Part shown: positions 23,355 through 34,100 of the stretch, piece after piece
How positions within the stretch are numbered: the first letter of the stretch is position 1
How the letters are laid out: each line of letters opens with the position of its first letter
Assembly (NCBI GenBank): GCA_947650285.1
Contig: CANTFL010000223.1
Location: 124,001 to 188,000, forward strand
Length of the DNA: 64,000 nucleotides
Source: Hyaloperonospora brassicae
Lineage: Eukaryota > Oomycota > Peronosporomycetes > Peronosporales > Peronosporaceae
Reading direction: 5' to 3'
Made by a program: the position numbers and the translations under genes
Notes under the pieces: model-generated
Told to the model about the DNA's origin: nothing
Databases searched by the model: none
Seen by the model: only the letters and a program-made list of their open reading frames with translations

Positions 23355-23425
23355 GCACGGACCATCTGAGGACTGGAGAGGAGGGCGCTGGCGGAGACAC
23401 TGAGGATCATAGCGCTCAAGAACAT
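21500..23425 (-). CDS. Secreted GH32 invertase (beta-fructofuranosidase), copy 2
   Basis: A 641-residue GH32 enzyme, convergent with copy 1. It has the same catalytic set (WMNDP, WRDP, NFE, each 3 residues earlier) and the same Ser-rich linker. The signal peptide is different in sequence (MFLSAMILSVSASALL...) and three residues shorter, yet ends in the same RAQ/VQA style. Visible protein differences after the signal are few: QL for QF, the block IWGNMT for TADTIA, RLGVF for HLSVY, TAK for TTK, and RIYPC for RVYSC. Residues between the third and fourth of these look identical. It adds dosage or differently regulated expression of the same secreted activity. Confidence 0.93.
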   Translation of the reverse strand: MFLSAMILSVSASALLSSPQMVRAQAVVPEAEPGTDLFNQFRPVYHFQAREKWMNDPCAPYYDEATGLYHLFYQLNPNSTIWGNMTWGHAVSTDQVTWTDYPDALRPFEDKWDRLGVFSGFAMGNAIDGKQTVFYTGVTALPIAWRKEYLFGEHVVYATTDDGGKTWQKGREPLIERPPQGLDVTGWRDPMPFHSKSLDAHFGYTAGKGSSSSNRSSNRSSSGSSSGSNYLIVAGGVRDVGPRVFLYHAEDYVNWEYKGYLLAQEKNTTFSPYSAGWGYNFETTIYREMTDEDGELHNVMLFAAEGETNRYAMWATGSFGSSDGYGFDFEQTASEVGQFTPLMVGVSDNSDWYANSIYTDKDGKDVLIGWITEDNNFVTGQPQGWDGILSLPREVGITIVRDIYDRDSHLVGKGDWIVSESKDVPCASGSPKQRKTIKTLGVKPLRDLKLLRNVKSVERVASVSLKGSTQVLGSTGASFELVAEVSEFARGSKVGVEVRRSSSGDEVTTIVYDDAEKKVIIDRSKSSSADCAVFADAHVKPVSESIWGHFYLYDLFTGTAKNDVCEIARERLSFHVFVDVSSVEVFLNGRFALSARIYPCASETKSDGIALVASRGATFENVQVWTDPKHAWADTRVVPAV

Positions 23426-23429
23426 AGTG

Positions 23430-25040
23430 GCGAAAGTATCTTACCTACGGATCGATCAATGGAGTGTTGCAGCGATCACGGGGGTCCACGAGCTCGTAGC
23501 TCTGACAGGGCGAGTTGAATACTGACAAGAACTGCTGCTTCGAGTGCTCCTGGGGCTGATACCCTCGAGGGAACGAGAGTTGGCACTGTGCTTGAAGTTT
23601 GCCAGCTGCAAGTGGAATTCACTGGACGAGAGACGTGCGGCATTAGCAACGTGTCAGACTTGATGGGCTTCAACTTGCAGAGCCCCTCGACTATGATCTG
23701 CCTATGCAGACGCTGGCTTCTTTCTTGGTCGAGGCTCACCGAGGCGAGTGTGCCACAGGCAGAGCTGACATAGCAGGACGCTTCGAGCAATCGTCTGGCT
23801 CCACAGCGCCACCGGATGTCCTCTGAGCAAAAGTTGACCGTTTCGCGTGGAGAAGGTTCGCGTCGTGGCCGTCCCATGGACTCGTGAAGCTGCAACAAAG
23901 CGGGAGAATGCACTATCGGCTGCGCGTAGAGTGTCTGCATCCCTCACGACGAGGAGGGAGCAGTACCGAGAGGGAAGTACGGCGTGGCCAGACAGACGTC
24001 GTCATTAAACAGACTCTTTCAAGATGTTGTATGAGTTTGTACACGAAGCCACGTAAGAGATGCAAACTCTTGACACTGCACCAGACGATTGCATGTCAGC
24101 GGCGATGAATCAACACCACGAGGTTAACGAGCAGTAGCAATGGAATGCACGCGCTCCCGTGGCTTCGAAGCCATGTTACCGCCTGATGCTGGAAGATTGG
24201 TCGTCGTCAACTTCTTTGTGCTATAGTTGCGAAAAGACCACACATGATCGACGACGCCATGTGCTCCTCGCTACTTCAAACACAGTGTCTCTCTCGGCTA
24301 TTGCGTGTCTCTATTCAGAATAGCACACCATCCACTTCCCTTCACTTCGTATCGCTCCGACAACTAGCATCCGCGCTTACGACACGACAAGTCTTGTATC
24401 GATGAAGGCGCGGACGAGCTCCCCATAGTCATTGCAACGCATTCGACACTGCACTGTACAAGCTTTCAGCTCGGCAATGGCTCCATGCGACGAAAGCCTC
24501 CTGCAATGAGACCGAGCTGGTCTGTTGCAAGCCCCTTCCTTACGCATCGCTCGAGAGATCGTGGGCCGTACGGAGCCATTTCTGTTTAGCTAGACGTCAC
24601 GTTGCTAATGTCTCTATGCCTTTTCAATAAACCACAACCTGCGTCCGATGTCCGATGTACGCTGACTGCTCGCTCGCGCATGTGTCATGTCTTGACAGGC
24701 TAATTACATGCAGGTCTCGGTAGGTTGGCAGTGCTGAGGGCCAGGCGTCGTCTCGGGCGTGTGACTTTGCGCTGCTCTTGAGACCACATCTCTAGCGACC
24801 TGGTGCTGCATCGCCCTTTTGACGGCCACGGCAGCTGGTTTGGTCCAGATGCTGCTGCTGCTGCTGCTGCTTCTTTTTTCACCGAGTGCTACTCATGTCG
24901 CGGCCCTTGAACCTGAAGCTGCGTCCGCGTCTGCCTCCCGTCGTGACATGTTATCGCAACTGCTTCCTCGACACTGACTTGTTGTTCCGGAGCTCAGCAG
25001 TCGACCGCGGCACGAAATAAGGCACGAAACGCTTTCTCTC
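23430..25040. other. Intergenic, no supported gene
   Basis: Only short overlapping frames are seen. A small CTG/CAG run lies near 24850-24872. The first 100 bp must hold the promoter of the second invertase; a weak initiator-like CTCCATTGATC can be read on the minus strand near 23450-23465. Confidence 0.4.
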
Positions 25041-25930
25041 GTGACCATTGAGTTGTTGCCGGGGCTCGCTAAAACTTATGACGATGTGCTCTCTTTGTAC
25101 CTCACAACGAATCTCATCAGCGCGACGACGTCAATCAGTTACGAGGATATCAATTTGGCTACGAACATTGTGGTGCTATTCCGAGAAGGCCATGCATGAA
25201 GAGGCGGGGGGGGTAGTGGTATTGGCAACGCGACTAGGAAGCCGCGCGGATGCGTTCAGAGCTTTCGGAACATGCTGACAATGGGCTCTGGAAGGCGTGG
25301 AGTCTTTTGTACGACGGGGTACACTGCTGGTAATATGCTGCAGCGGCCAGCACCTTCTCACTCGCGATGCGCAGACCGAGTCGCTTGAGGGAAAGACGGC
25401 GAGGCAGTCGAGTCGACAAAGCAGGTCGTTTTTGCAGCGATTTGTTGCTGTCGCCGATTCGTCTGCTTCTGAACAACGAGCAGCTTTGATGCCAGAGGGG
25501 CTCGAGTTTCTACTACTACCTCTCACGGCATCAGAGCAGCTTTTGTCCTTTGTGGGCTGCTTTCTGCACACTCGGGTCACGGTCCTTTGCCATGGGTCCC
25601 GGTGGTCGGAGGTCCGCGGAGCGTCTATGTATCACTGCAGTTGTTGAGCTAGAAAGAATAAAGCTGCGGTACGGGAAGTTCCTGTAGTGCAACCACTGGA
25701 TAGCGCACTAGCGAGACCGAGACGAAGCGGGTGCTGGCAACATGGACGTGCGACGCAAGCAGATGGCACGAGTATCAGGCTACTTCGAGTGCTACAGACC
25801 CGGCTACAACCGGCGCGACTGCCCCAAACTGATCCTGCTACAGATCTGCCTCGGACTTGGCAGGCCCCATCTTCAAGGGTGGAAGTGGCGGGCAGTGTGT
25901 GAGGTCCTCTATGACCAGACCGCGTGAAAA
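25040..25930 (+). pseudogene. Decayed retrotransposon gag remnant
   Basis: At about 25060-25198 the plus strand reads LAKTYDDVLSLYLTTNLISA and onward to NIVVLFREGHA, a helical stretch ended by a stop. At about 25775-25830 the phrase GYFECYRPGYNRRDCPK looks like a CCHC zinc knuckle that has lost its second Cys and its His. The order helical domain then knuckle is that of gag. The pieces are in different frames with stops between them. Confidence 0.4.
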
Positions 25931-26319
25931 CATGATGACTACGTCGCCGAAAAAGCGTGAGAATCGTGCCAGGCCGCGGTCTAGTCAAGTAGGTTCGATG
26001 GACTTTGCCAACGATGTCTGTCGTCGACGACAATTCTTGATCTGTAAGGCCCTCGAGGTTGCTGACGGAGCAAACGTGGCTCGAGTGCAACACAACAGTT
26101 TGGAACGAGGACGACCTAAGAGTGTGTGAAACTCGACATACAAGCGAAGCGCCCTCCTCTAGTGGGCTGAGTGAACTCGGCTAGAACAACATGTTCGCTC
26201 TTGCCGATCAAGCAGGTGTGAGTGAGTGAGAAAGTGAGGTATATTTAGGTACGCTTACGACCTGCTATATCCCGTCACCCAGCAACAAGGTTACCGGGGA
26301 GACTGCTACTTTATATACC

Positions 26320-26640
26320 TTATATACTAGGCAGCATTAGGTCTCGAACATCAGAACGCCTGCGCGCAGACTCCTGTCGCGAGATTATCAGGTTCCTCGG
26401 TGTCAGTACGGGGCCCTGTATGACGTATTGTTCGGCCTGAGTGGTCTCCAACCAATGATTGACATCAAAATCAAGGACGGTCGCGGCCTCCTGGACTAGA
26501 ACGGGGTTAGAAGAAGCGTGCGCTTGAACCGAAGCTCCTGTGTCCATAGCGATATTCGCCAGTCGATCCGCCATTTTATTGTAAGTGCGATAATGATCAA
26601 GCAGGTGTAGGATGTCAGTACGATAGCTTACAACATCATG
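26320..26640 (-). pseudogene. RNase H tail of a retroelement (probably LINE-like)
   Basis: The minus strand at about 26635-26515 reads VVSYRTDILHLLDHYRTYNK followed by MADRLANIAMDTGASVQ, the C-terminal end of an RNase H domain common in Phytophthora retroelement polyproteins. It continues to 26320 as degraded text. No RT domain was found beside it, so it is a fragment. Confidence 0.55.
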
Positions 26641-27483
26641 ACGGTGGCGGTCGAAGTAGTTGCCTGTATTAGCAGTAGGCGAAGAGAGACGCAGACACGT
26701 CTTCGATGAGATACGAAGACGTGAAAGCTTCTCTGACGTAGAAGGCTGATGCTGATGACGGTCTGGAAGTCGATGCGCATCGGCAATATCGTACAGAATT
26801 CAGCTGATAGATTGATTGCATGAAAGCTGATTGGCGTGATCTGTCTTTTGGACATGAAAAGCCCAAGAGGACGATAAACATGTGATCATTGGAGACATAA
26901 GAGCAGTCTTCACCGATTCGCTGGGATCACGTGATCGGATACGATATCGTGACAACAACAACGAACGCGCAGATAGCAGCTACGTGATCAACACCAGTGT
27001 CAACTCAAGGCACATGGACTCGATAGTACAGGGGTCTTGCAATCGAGTGCTAGTGTATAAGCACTGCAGCTCACTGTAACATGTACATGCCTCACTACAT
27101 GCACGACCGAGCACTAATACAGAAGCCTTGATGGAGGATCACCACCAACTGCCCGAAGCGTCCATACGTGCTGGGTCGCTGTGTTTTTTCGACCTGCGAA
27201 AAGCATGTCCAAGTCATGGCATCGAGTTATACAGCGCGACGGGCCCGCGTCGCTTTTTGTGCTCGTGTGCTTCCAACATCGGAACCTCAAGTAGTTGAGC
27301 GTTTGCGTTCAAGTGACTAAACGAGTGCAATGCTTCTGAACGCCTTTGTCGATACCGAATCGCCAGGTCTGGCTGGAATCCGTACTTACGCACGACGCGA
27401 CGTCCACTTCGCTTTTGTCCGTTGTGAACTTGCGCACGTTGGTCGCCGTCTTTTTCTGAAACGAGGATCGGACAAAATCTTTC

Positions 27484-27593
27484 TGTAAAACGCGATTCGC
27501 ACAAGGTCGTTCGATGTAAAACGCGATTCGCACAAGGTCGTTCGATGTAAAACGCGATTCGCACAAGGTCGTTCGATGTAAAACGAGGATCGG
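27484..27593 (+). repeat. 31-bp tandem repeat, three copies plus a partial
   Basis: The unit begins TGTAAAACGCGATTCGCACA and ends AGGTCGTTCGA. Three copies occupy 27484-27576 with no visible change, and a fourth starts at 27577 and soon diverges. The array is framed by two imperfect copies of ACGAGGATCGG and TCTTTCT (about 27460-27490 and 27583-27615). It lies about 130-220 bp before the importin alpha start, so it is in or beside that promoter. Confidence 0.9.
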
Positions 27594-27707
27594 CGGACAA
27601 GAGTCTTTCTTTAAAACGACACTTTTTCTCGTACGTCGCCGCCGCCGCCGAATTGTTTTGTGTCAATCGTGCGTAAATTCTATATCCAGTCGTTTCTAAT
27701 TCAAGCC

Positions 27708-29890
27708 ATGACGACCCGCCGGTCTGTCAAAGTGGGCGGCCATGTCGGCGTGCTCACGGGCCGCCGCAACCGCCAGGACACCATGTTGTCGATCCGGAAA
27801 GCCAAGAAAGAAGACGCCTATGCCATGCGGCGCAACCTCAAGGCCAACCAACCCCCGGCCGCCGCGCAGACTGCGAGTCGCAAGGAGCTGCTCCTGAATT
27901 TGGCCTCTCGGTCGCAGGCTTTGCTTCTCGGTACCTTCACGTCACCTTCACTCCATCGATCGCGCTTTCGGTTTTTCTATTTCTATCACTCGGCCGATCG
28001 ATTGATGACCTGATGTTGCTATCGTGTCATTCCCATACGTTTACAATTGTGGCCTTTGCTATGGGGTTTTATGTACTTGGCCTATTTCAATAGGTATCGA
28101 GCATTCCGACGCGCTGACACGACAAAAAGCCATGCGGGCATTTGTCTACCTGCTGTCCAGTGGTGTACCACCGCTGTTTAATAAGAGCGACTCGCAACAT
28201 GAAGGGCTGTGGCACACGATTTTGGCTGCTTTGCCGTCTTTTGTAGCCATTTTGAACGAACACCTCGTGGATGCCAATGCCATGCAGCTACACTCGGACG
28301 CTGCGTTTGCACTGCGCTTTATCTCGTCGATGGACAAAGCCGATGCGGTCATCACGTCGGGGGCCGTGCCGAAGCTCGTGCAGCTGTTTCAATCTGGTAT
28401 CTCGGAGCTGCAAATTCAAGCTGCGTGGTGTCTCGGCAATATTGCATCGGCTTCGGCCGAGTGTTGCAAGGAAATTGTCAAGTTTTGTCCGCCGACTATT
28501 GTCCTCCCGCATATTCGGATGGCGACGCCGGCTCTTCGGCGCGCTGCCGTGTGGCTGCTGCGTAGTCTTGTGGAGTTTCCGGAGGTTTTGGATACGAGTG
28601 GCGTTATGGTCCCAAACACTAAGCGGGAGATGATGGACGTACTCTCGAGCATCATTCGCCAGCTATCGAACGAAAAGGTGAGCAACTTTGCGTCGTCGAG
28701 CGGTCAAGAGAGCGATGCAAGCAAGATGAAAGAAGGAGTGGCAGTTGCTCCGTGGCGGATCTTTGAGGTACGCTGCTTGCGGTAGAAGGATCGTAGACAG
28801 TATCTACACACAATTGATCTCAATCAAGTCGCTCTTGCTACTGCTGTAGATCAACACAGGAAAGCCAGCTCCGAACGATCTTGCCGTCGTGCGGTGCGTG
28901 CGCGAAGTGGATGAATTGACCGTGGAAGTCATGGATGTTGACGTGAACTACGAGACGGGCGAAAATATGGTGTTCCAGGCAAAGAAGGCAGACATGCGTC
29001 CACTGCAAGTCATGGACGATGTGATCGGCGAAGATGAGGACGAGGACGACGAGACAGATCTTTTGGACGAGCAACTGCTTACGCTCTGCGACAGCTGCTG
29101 GGCACTGGTCGAAATGACGCTGCACGACAGCGACGTTGTTGGCGGGATCGTCAACGCAAGTTTGTGCCCCCGACTTGTTGAGCTCCTGCACATTTCTCAG
29201 AGTAGCGTCATCCTCGCACCGGTTCTGCGACTACTGGGCAACATTGTTTCTGCAGAGATCTCGTTTTCCCAGGCCGTGATTGATGCAAAGCTGCTCGACG
29301 TGATCCCGAGGGTTATGACCGCAACGAGTCGTGCCGTGCGTGAGGAAGCATGCTGGATGCTGTCGAACATTGCTGGTGGACAAGAAGAGCAGGTAGTCGC
29401 CATGATGAACGCCACTGGCGTAATTGCCGGGTTAGTGGAGCAGATGTCGTGGGCAGAGTACGGTGTGAAGCGCGAGGCTACGTGGGCTATATGCAACCTG
29501 ATTGTGCGCGCTAATCTCGATTTTGTCAAGAAAGTCGTGCAAATGGGCGTGTTGCAGCTGTTCTGCCCGCTCCTTGACGAGTGGGAAGACCCGTTGGTGG
29601 AGCTGGTCATTCTAGAGGCAGTCGAGAGCTTGTTGCAAAAGGATCCACAGGAAGGCCGTCTTGCCGTCGAGGAGAGCGGATGTCTGGCCAAAATAGAGGA
29701 ACTGTCGTACGACCAGAATGACGATGTAAGCAGCATGGCGTCGCAGCTGCTTGACACGTGGTTTGACAACGAGGACGACGAGACAGATCCGACACTAGGC
29801 CCGGCCGTGGTGGAATCCGAGCAGACTGGCGCAGCACTTGGTTTCCAGCCCGTGCAAAGCGACGTCCACTTCGATTTCAATCGGAGTTGA
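27708..29890 (+). CDS. Importin subunit alpha (karyopherin alpha)
   Basis: The nuclear-import adaptor that binds basic nuclear localisation signals and importin beta. Three exons are predicted: 27708-27930, 28094-28767 and 28850-29890, with GT..AG introns of 163 and 82 bp in phases 1 and 0, giving 645 residues. The N-terminus is a basic importin-beta-binding domain (about residues 14-45, with GRRNRQDTML and MRRNLK). Armadillo repeats follow, with the family phrases AAWCLGNIAS, REEACWMLSNIAGG and REATWAICNLI. A stretch of about 60 residues after intron 2 carries an acidic run (GEDEDEDDETD, about 359-370) inserted between armadillo repeats, which makes the protein longer than the usual 520-540. 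The identity is firm; the exact second splice acceptor is likely, as the next AG breaks the frame. Confidence 0.9.
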
Positions 29891-31190
29891 TGGAGATGCT
29901 CGAACTGCCGCTGTCGAGGCCGTTCTATTGCTACGATTGATTTCGATTGGGCACCGGTCGGCACGAACGTAATTGTATACCTCAGGAACCGTAGAAGCAG
30001 CACAAGCGTGATGTGTTTGGTAGTTGGCAGAGCCCGTGGCTACCAACAAAAGCTGGTGCTTTGGTTGGAGGTCGAGATCATGGCGGATTTGACATGTACA
30101 TAGTAGAGCTTGAAAAGTATGATCACGCGTTGTCGCTTTTTTCTCGACAGGACCATGTTGTACAAGATCGGACCCCCTCTTCTCTTATGCACATGAGCCA
30201 TTATGATCCGATGTATTTGACGACATTCATCGTCCACGCGTCCCTATTCAATGTGTTTGCGACCGCTGATACTGACTTCGAACACACTCTCGGCGGGTAC
30301 TGCTCATGGCGCTATCGGACTGCAAAAAGGCGATTCCGTGGGATATTACGACTGTCCAATGTCTGATCTGTCTTTCACGGCGTCACGACTTTCCGGGTTA
30401 CGGATCACGTCAAGTGGTCCAGAGAATGTGATTCATGAGGATGAGTTGGTGTGATGTCAGGAGGCAGTCACTGACTGGACGCGCTACCAGATTCGAGACG
30501 CATACATTCGCCCTATCATGTGTACGCATGTCATGATTGCACGCATTCTGGTGTCGTCGATCTTTGTATGCGGTTCGTGAACAGATGGAGCAGTCGCAGG
30601 ACAACAGCAGTCCATCGGCTAAAGGGCGTCGACGTTTTGGCAAAAGAAGAAGAAGAAGAAGAAAGAAGAAGTCAAGTGGCGTCGGTACGCTGGACCGCAG
30701 TGTAGCGTAGCAGGCACCGAGTGGCTCCAATTCCAAAACCCATGACACAGATCCTCTACGTCTGAGGTTTTCGCGTTTTTTTCGTCGAGGAGCCGTCCCC
30801 GCTGGCTCACAGAACCTGTTTGCGCCCGCCCGACCGTAACGCACACGTTCGACCAAACGTCGACCGGTAGTTACATTGGAAACAAACCCACAAATGTTAA
30901 CACACAGACAGACACAAACAAACATACAAACAAACTGACAGACAGATAGACAACAAACAAACAAACAAACTGACAGACAGACAGCATCCACTGCTAACGG
31001 TCAAATCGTTACCGTCGTTGCAGTCAGTATGAGCAAAAACAAATGCCGTCCGATGCCGTCCTCAAAACTTCTTTTCTTCCATTCTCGAATCTCCTGCGGT
31101 CGTCTCACCCGCTCCGTGTCCCACTTCAGAGCCCCATTGCTCGCTCACTTTACCACGTGCGCGTGTGCTGTGGTCGTAGTTTGCCATTGA
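29891..31190. other. Intergenic with simple repeats
   Basis: No gene is supported. An (AGA/GAA) run lies at about 30645-30670, and a (ACAA)n/(GACA)n tract at about 30900-30985. The end of the interval has GCTCACTTTACCACG near 31142-31156, an initiator-like text about 40 bp before the ATPase start. Confidence 0.45.
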
Positions 31191-34100
31191 ATGGTCGATC
31201 CGCTCGACTTGCATGACCGCACCCCATGCTTTGAGTCGAGCGACGTGGGACAAGCGGCGTCAGAAGTCGTAGTAGTCGCACTTGACTCAGCCCAAGAGAC
31301 GCCGTTGCCGCCGTCGTCGTCGTCGTCGACTTGTAGTTTTCCATATGCTGCAGTGGAAACTCCTGGAGGCAGTCACGTCACGAGAGTGGGACGTGATCGT
31401 GTCAGCATACAGCCAGTTGATGCGGCGCTCGAAGACGGTCAAGTTGCAGTGCACAGTAGTGACCACCCGACTATGAATGGGGACGTCGAGCAGGTTGTCG
31501 TTTTTTCGACGGTGAACCGCACACCGCACGAGTCGCTGGTGGACATTGACGACAGTATCGACGCAGACCGTCAATGGACGTGGCCGGAAAAGGCCGTGGC
31601 GACCATTCTCAAGGACTTGGCCGTGGATGCCGAGCGTGGACTGGATACGGCTACGGCTTTGGATCGACTCGACTCGCGTGGCCCTAATGCCCTGGACGAA
31701 GAGAAAAAAACGTCGGTCGTTGGTATGTTCTTGATGCAGTTTACCAATGTGATCATTGGTCTCCTCGTAGCTGCAGCTGTGGCTTCCATTGCTCTGCAAG
31801 AGTACGTCGAAGGGATCGCGATCATTGCCATTGTGACGCTGAATGCCGTGATTGCGACGGTCCAGGAACACAGCGCCAGCAACGCGCTCGAAGCGCTTCA
31901 GAAAATGACATCTCCACGATGTATGGTGCTGCGGGATGGCGGCCGCCAAGTGCAGATCCCGAGTGACCAGCTTGTCCCTGGTGACATGGTCGTGCTGACG
32001 ACAGGCGACATTGTACCAGCAGATATTCGTCTCGTGTCGAGCGCGGACTTGAAGGTGAATGAAATGACCTTGACGGGTGAGTCGGAAGACGTGCTGAAGA
32101 GAGTCGACGCGGAGGTGGCGAGCAGCTCGAGCGAGAAATTGACGGCCACGAACATGGTGTTTGCTTCGACCTCCATTGCACTGGGCAATGCAATTGGTGT
32201 TGTCGTGGAGACTGGCATGTCGACACGTGTTGGATCGATTGCGTTGCTGCTCAAGAGCGGAGGCCGAAAAGCTGACGACGTCAACTGCTGGCATCAATCG
32301 AAGGACAGCAATGCTGTCAAGATGACTCCCTTGCAGCTCAGCCTGCACAAACTTGGTGTCTTCATGGGCACGGTTGTGCTCGGTGTCTGCGCAATTGTCT
32401 TTGTCGTTGGCATAGTGCGTGGTAATGCCGATCCAAAGCATCCCGACCGCGCAGTCTGGCTCAATGTCGTGATGATTGCCGTCTCTCTAGCTGTCAGTGC
32501 TGTACCAGAGGGACTGCCGATGGTCGTTACCATTTGCTTGTCCACTGGCACCGCCGATATGGTCAAGAAGAACGTCCTTGTACGTAAATTGGCTGCAGTC
32601 GAATCACTTGGTGCGAGCTCGGTCATTTGCACGGACAAGACCGGGACGCTGACGGAAGGGAAAATGACGGCTGTGAAGCTCTGGAGCGACGCCGTTGAGT
32701 ACGAGATCACTGGCACGGGATTCAATCCGACTGGCGATATTCTTCGCGACGGTGAAAGCCAACTCAAGGGACCATCGGTGTCCATTCCCGTGCGCACGAC
32801 ATTGTTGTCGGCAGCATTGTGCAGCAATACGCGATTGCAGCAAGAGGAAGACGACCATGGGGCTTTGACGTGGGTTCCCATGGGCAATTCATCGGAAGCG
32901 CCGCTCATTGTTGCAGCTGCCAAAGCAGGTATCTGGCGAGACGATGCTCTGCAGATGTATCCTCGGGTGATCGAGGTCCCGTTCTCGTCTTCGAGAAAGA
33001 TGATGATCAGTGTGAATGAACTTCCAGCTGGAACGTCGCAGTTGGACTTGTTGCAACTGCCATGCCCGACAAAGCTGGTTGCCAACGTAAAAGGAGCACC
33101 AAATTACATTGTCAAGCAGTGCACCACAATGTTGCGTCAGGACGGGTCGATTACGGTCTTGACCGATCGCGATCGCAACGGCATTCTGCAAGCTGTCGAT
33201 ACGCTGTCGTCTGAAGCACTTCGTGTCCTTGCAGTCGCGATTCGTCCGTTGGACCGGGTGCCTTTTCCAACTCAAGAAGAAGACGTCGAGGCAAAATTCC
33301 AGGCTCTCTGCGGATCCCTGATCTTTATCGGTCTCGTTGCTTCCATTGACCCTCCTCGAGCGGGTGTCAAGGATGCTATTCAGACGGCTCGGCAAGCTTC
33401 TGTTCGGACTGTCATGATAACTGGGGACTACCTCAAGACGGCTGTGGCCATTGCTCGTGATATTGACCTTTTGCCAGCAGGTAGCGACGATATTGACGTT
33501 CAAGCTGTGGATTGCGGTGTCCTGCGCTCGCGTTCAAACCAGTATGTGTCCGAAGCAGAGCTGGACGAACTCACGAGTCAAGTGTCTGTGTTCGCACGCG
33601 CTCGACCAGAAGATAAGCTCGAGATTGTCAAGTCTTTGCAACGTCAAGGTCACGTAGTCGCAATGACTGGCGATGGTGTGAATGACGCCCCTGCGCTGAA
33701 GAAAGCTGACATTGGCGTGGCAATGGGAATTGCTGGTACCGCTGTTGCCAAAGGTGCTTCAGACATGATTTTGACGGACGACAACTTTTGCAGCATTGTG
33801 TCTGCCGTCGAGAAGGGCCGTCAGATTTACGGCAATATCCAGCGCTTCGTGTGCTTTCTGCTTTCGACCAACTTTGGGGAGATCTCTCTGATCTTCACGG
33901 CCATTGCCATTGGTATGCCCAATCCTCTGGAACCGTTGCAAATTCTGGTGCTTAATCTGTTTGCCGACGGCATGGCTGCTGTCGCACTGAGTCTTGAAAA
34001 AGGGGATGGCTCAGTGATGCTAGAGCGTCCCCGCCCTCGTTCCGAGCGCATTCTCTTTGGTCGTCTCTGGGTCATTGTGCTGTCGAATGCCTTGTTGATT

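Noticed and set aside
27484..27593. CRISPR-like array
   Set aside because: The copies are directly adjacent with no spacers, and the genome is eukaryotic.
30410..30991. 193-residue minus-strand frame rich in Cys/Val/Phe
   Set aside because: The N-terminal half is translated ACAA/GACA simple repeat, and the rest has no domain.
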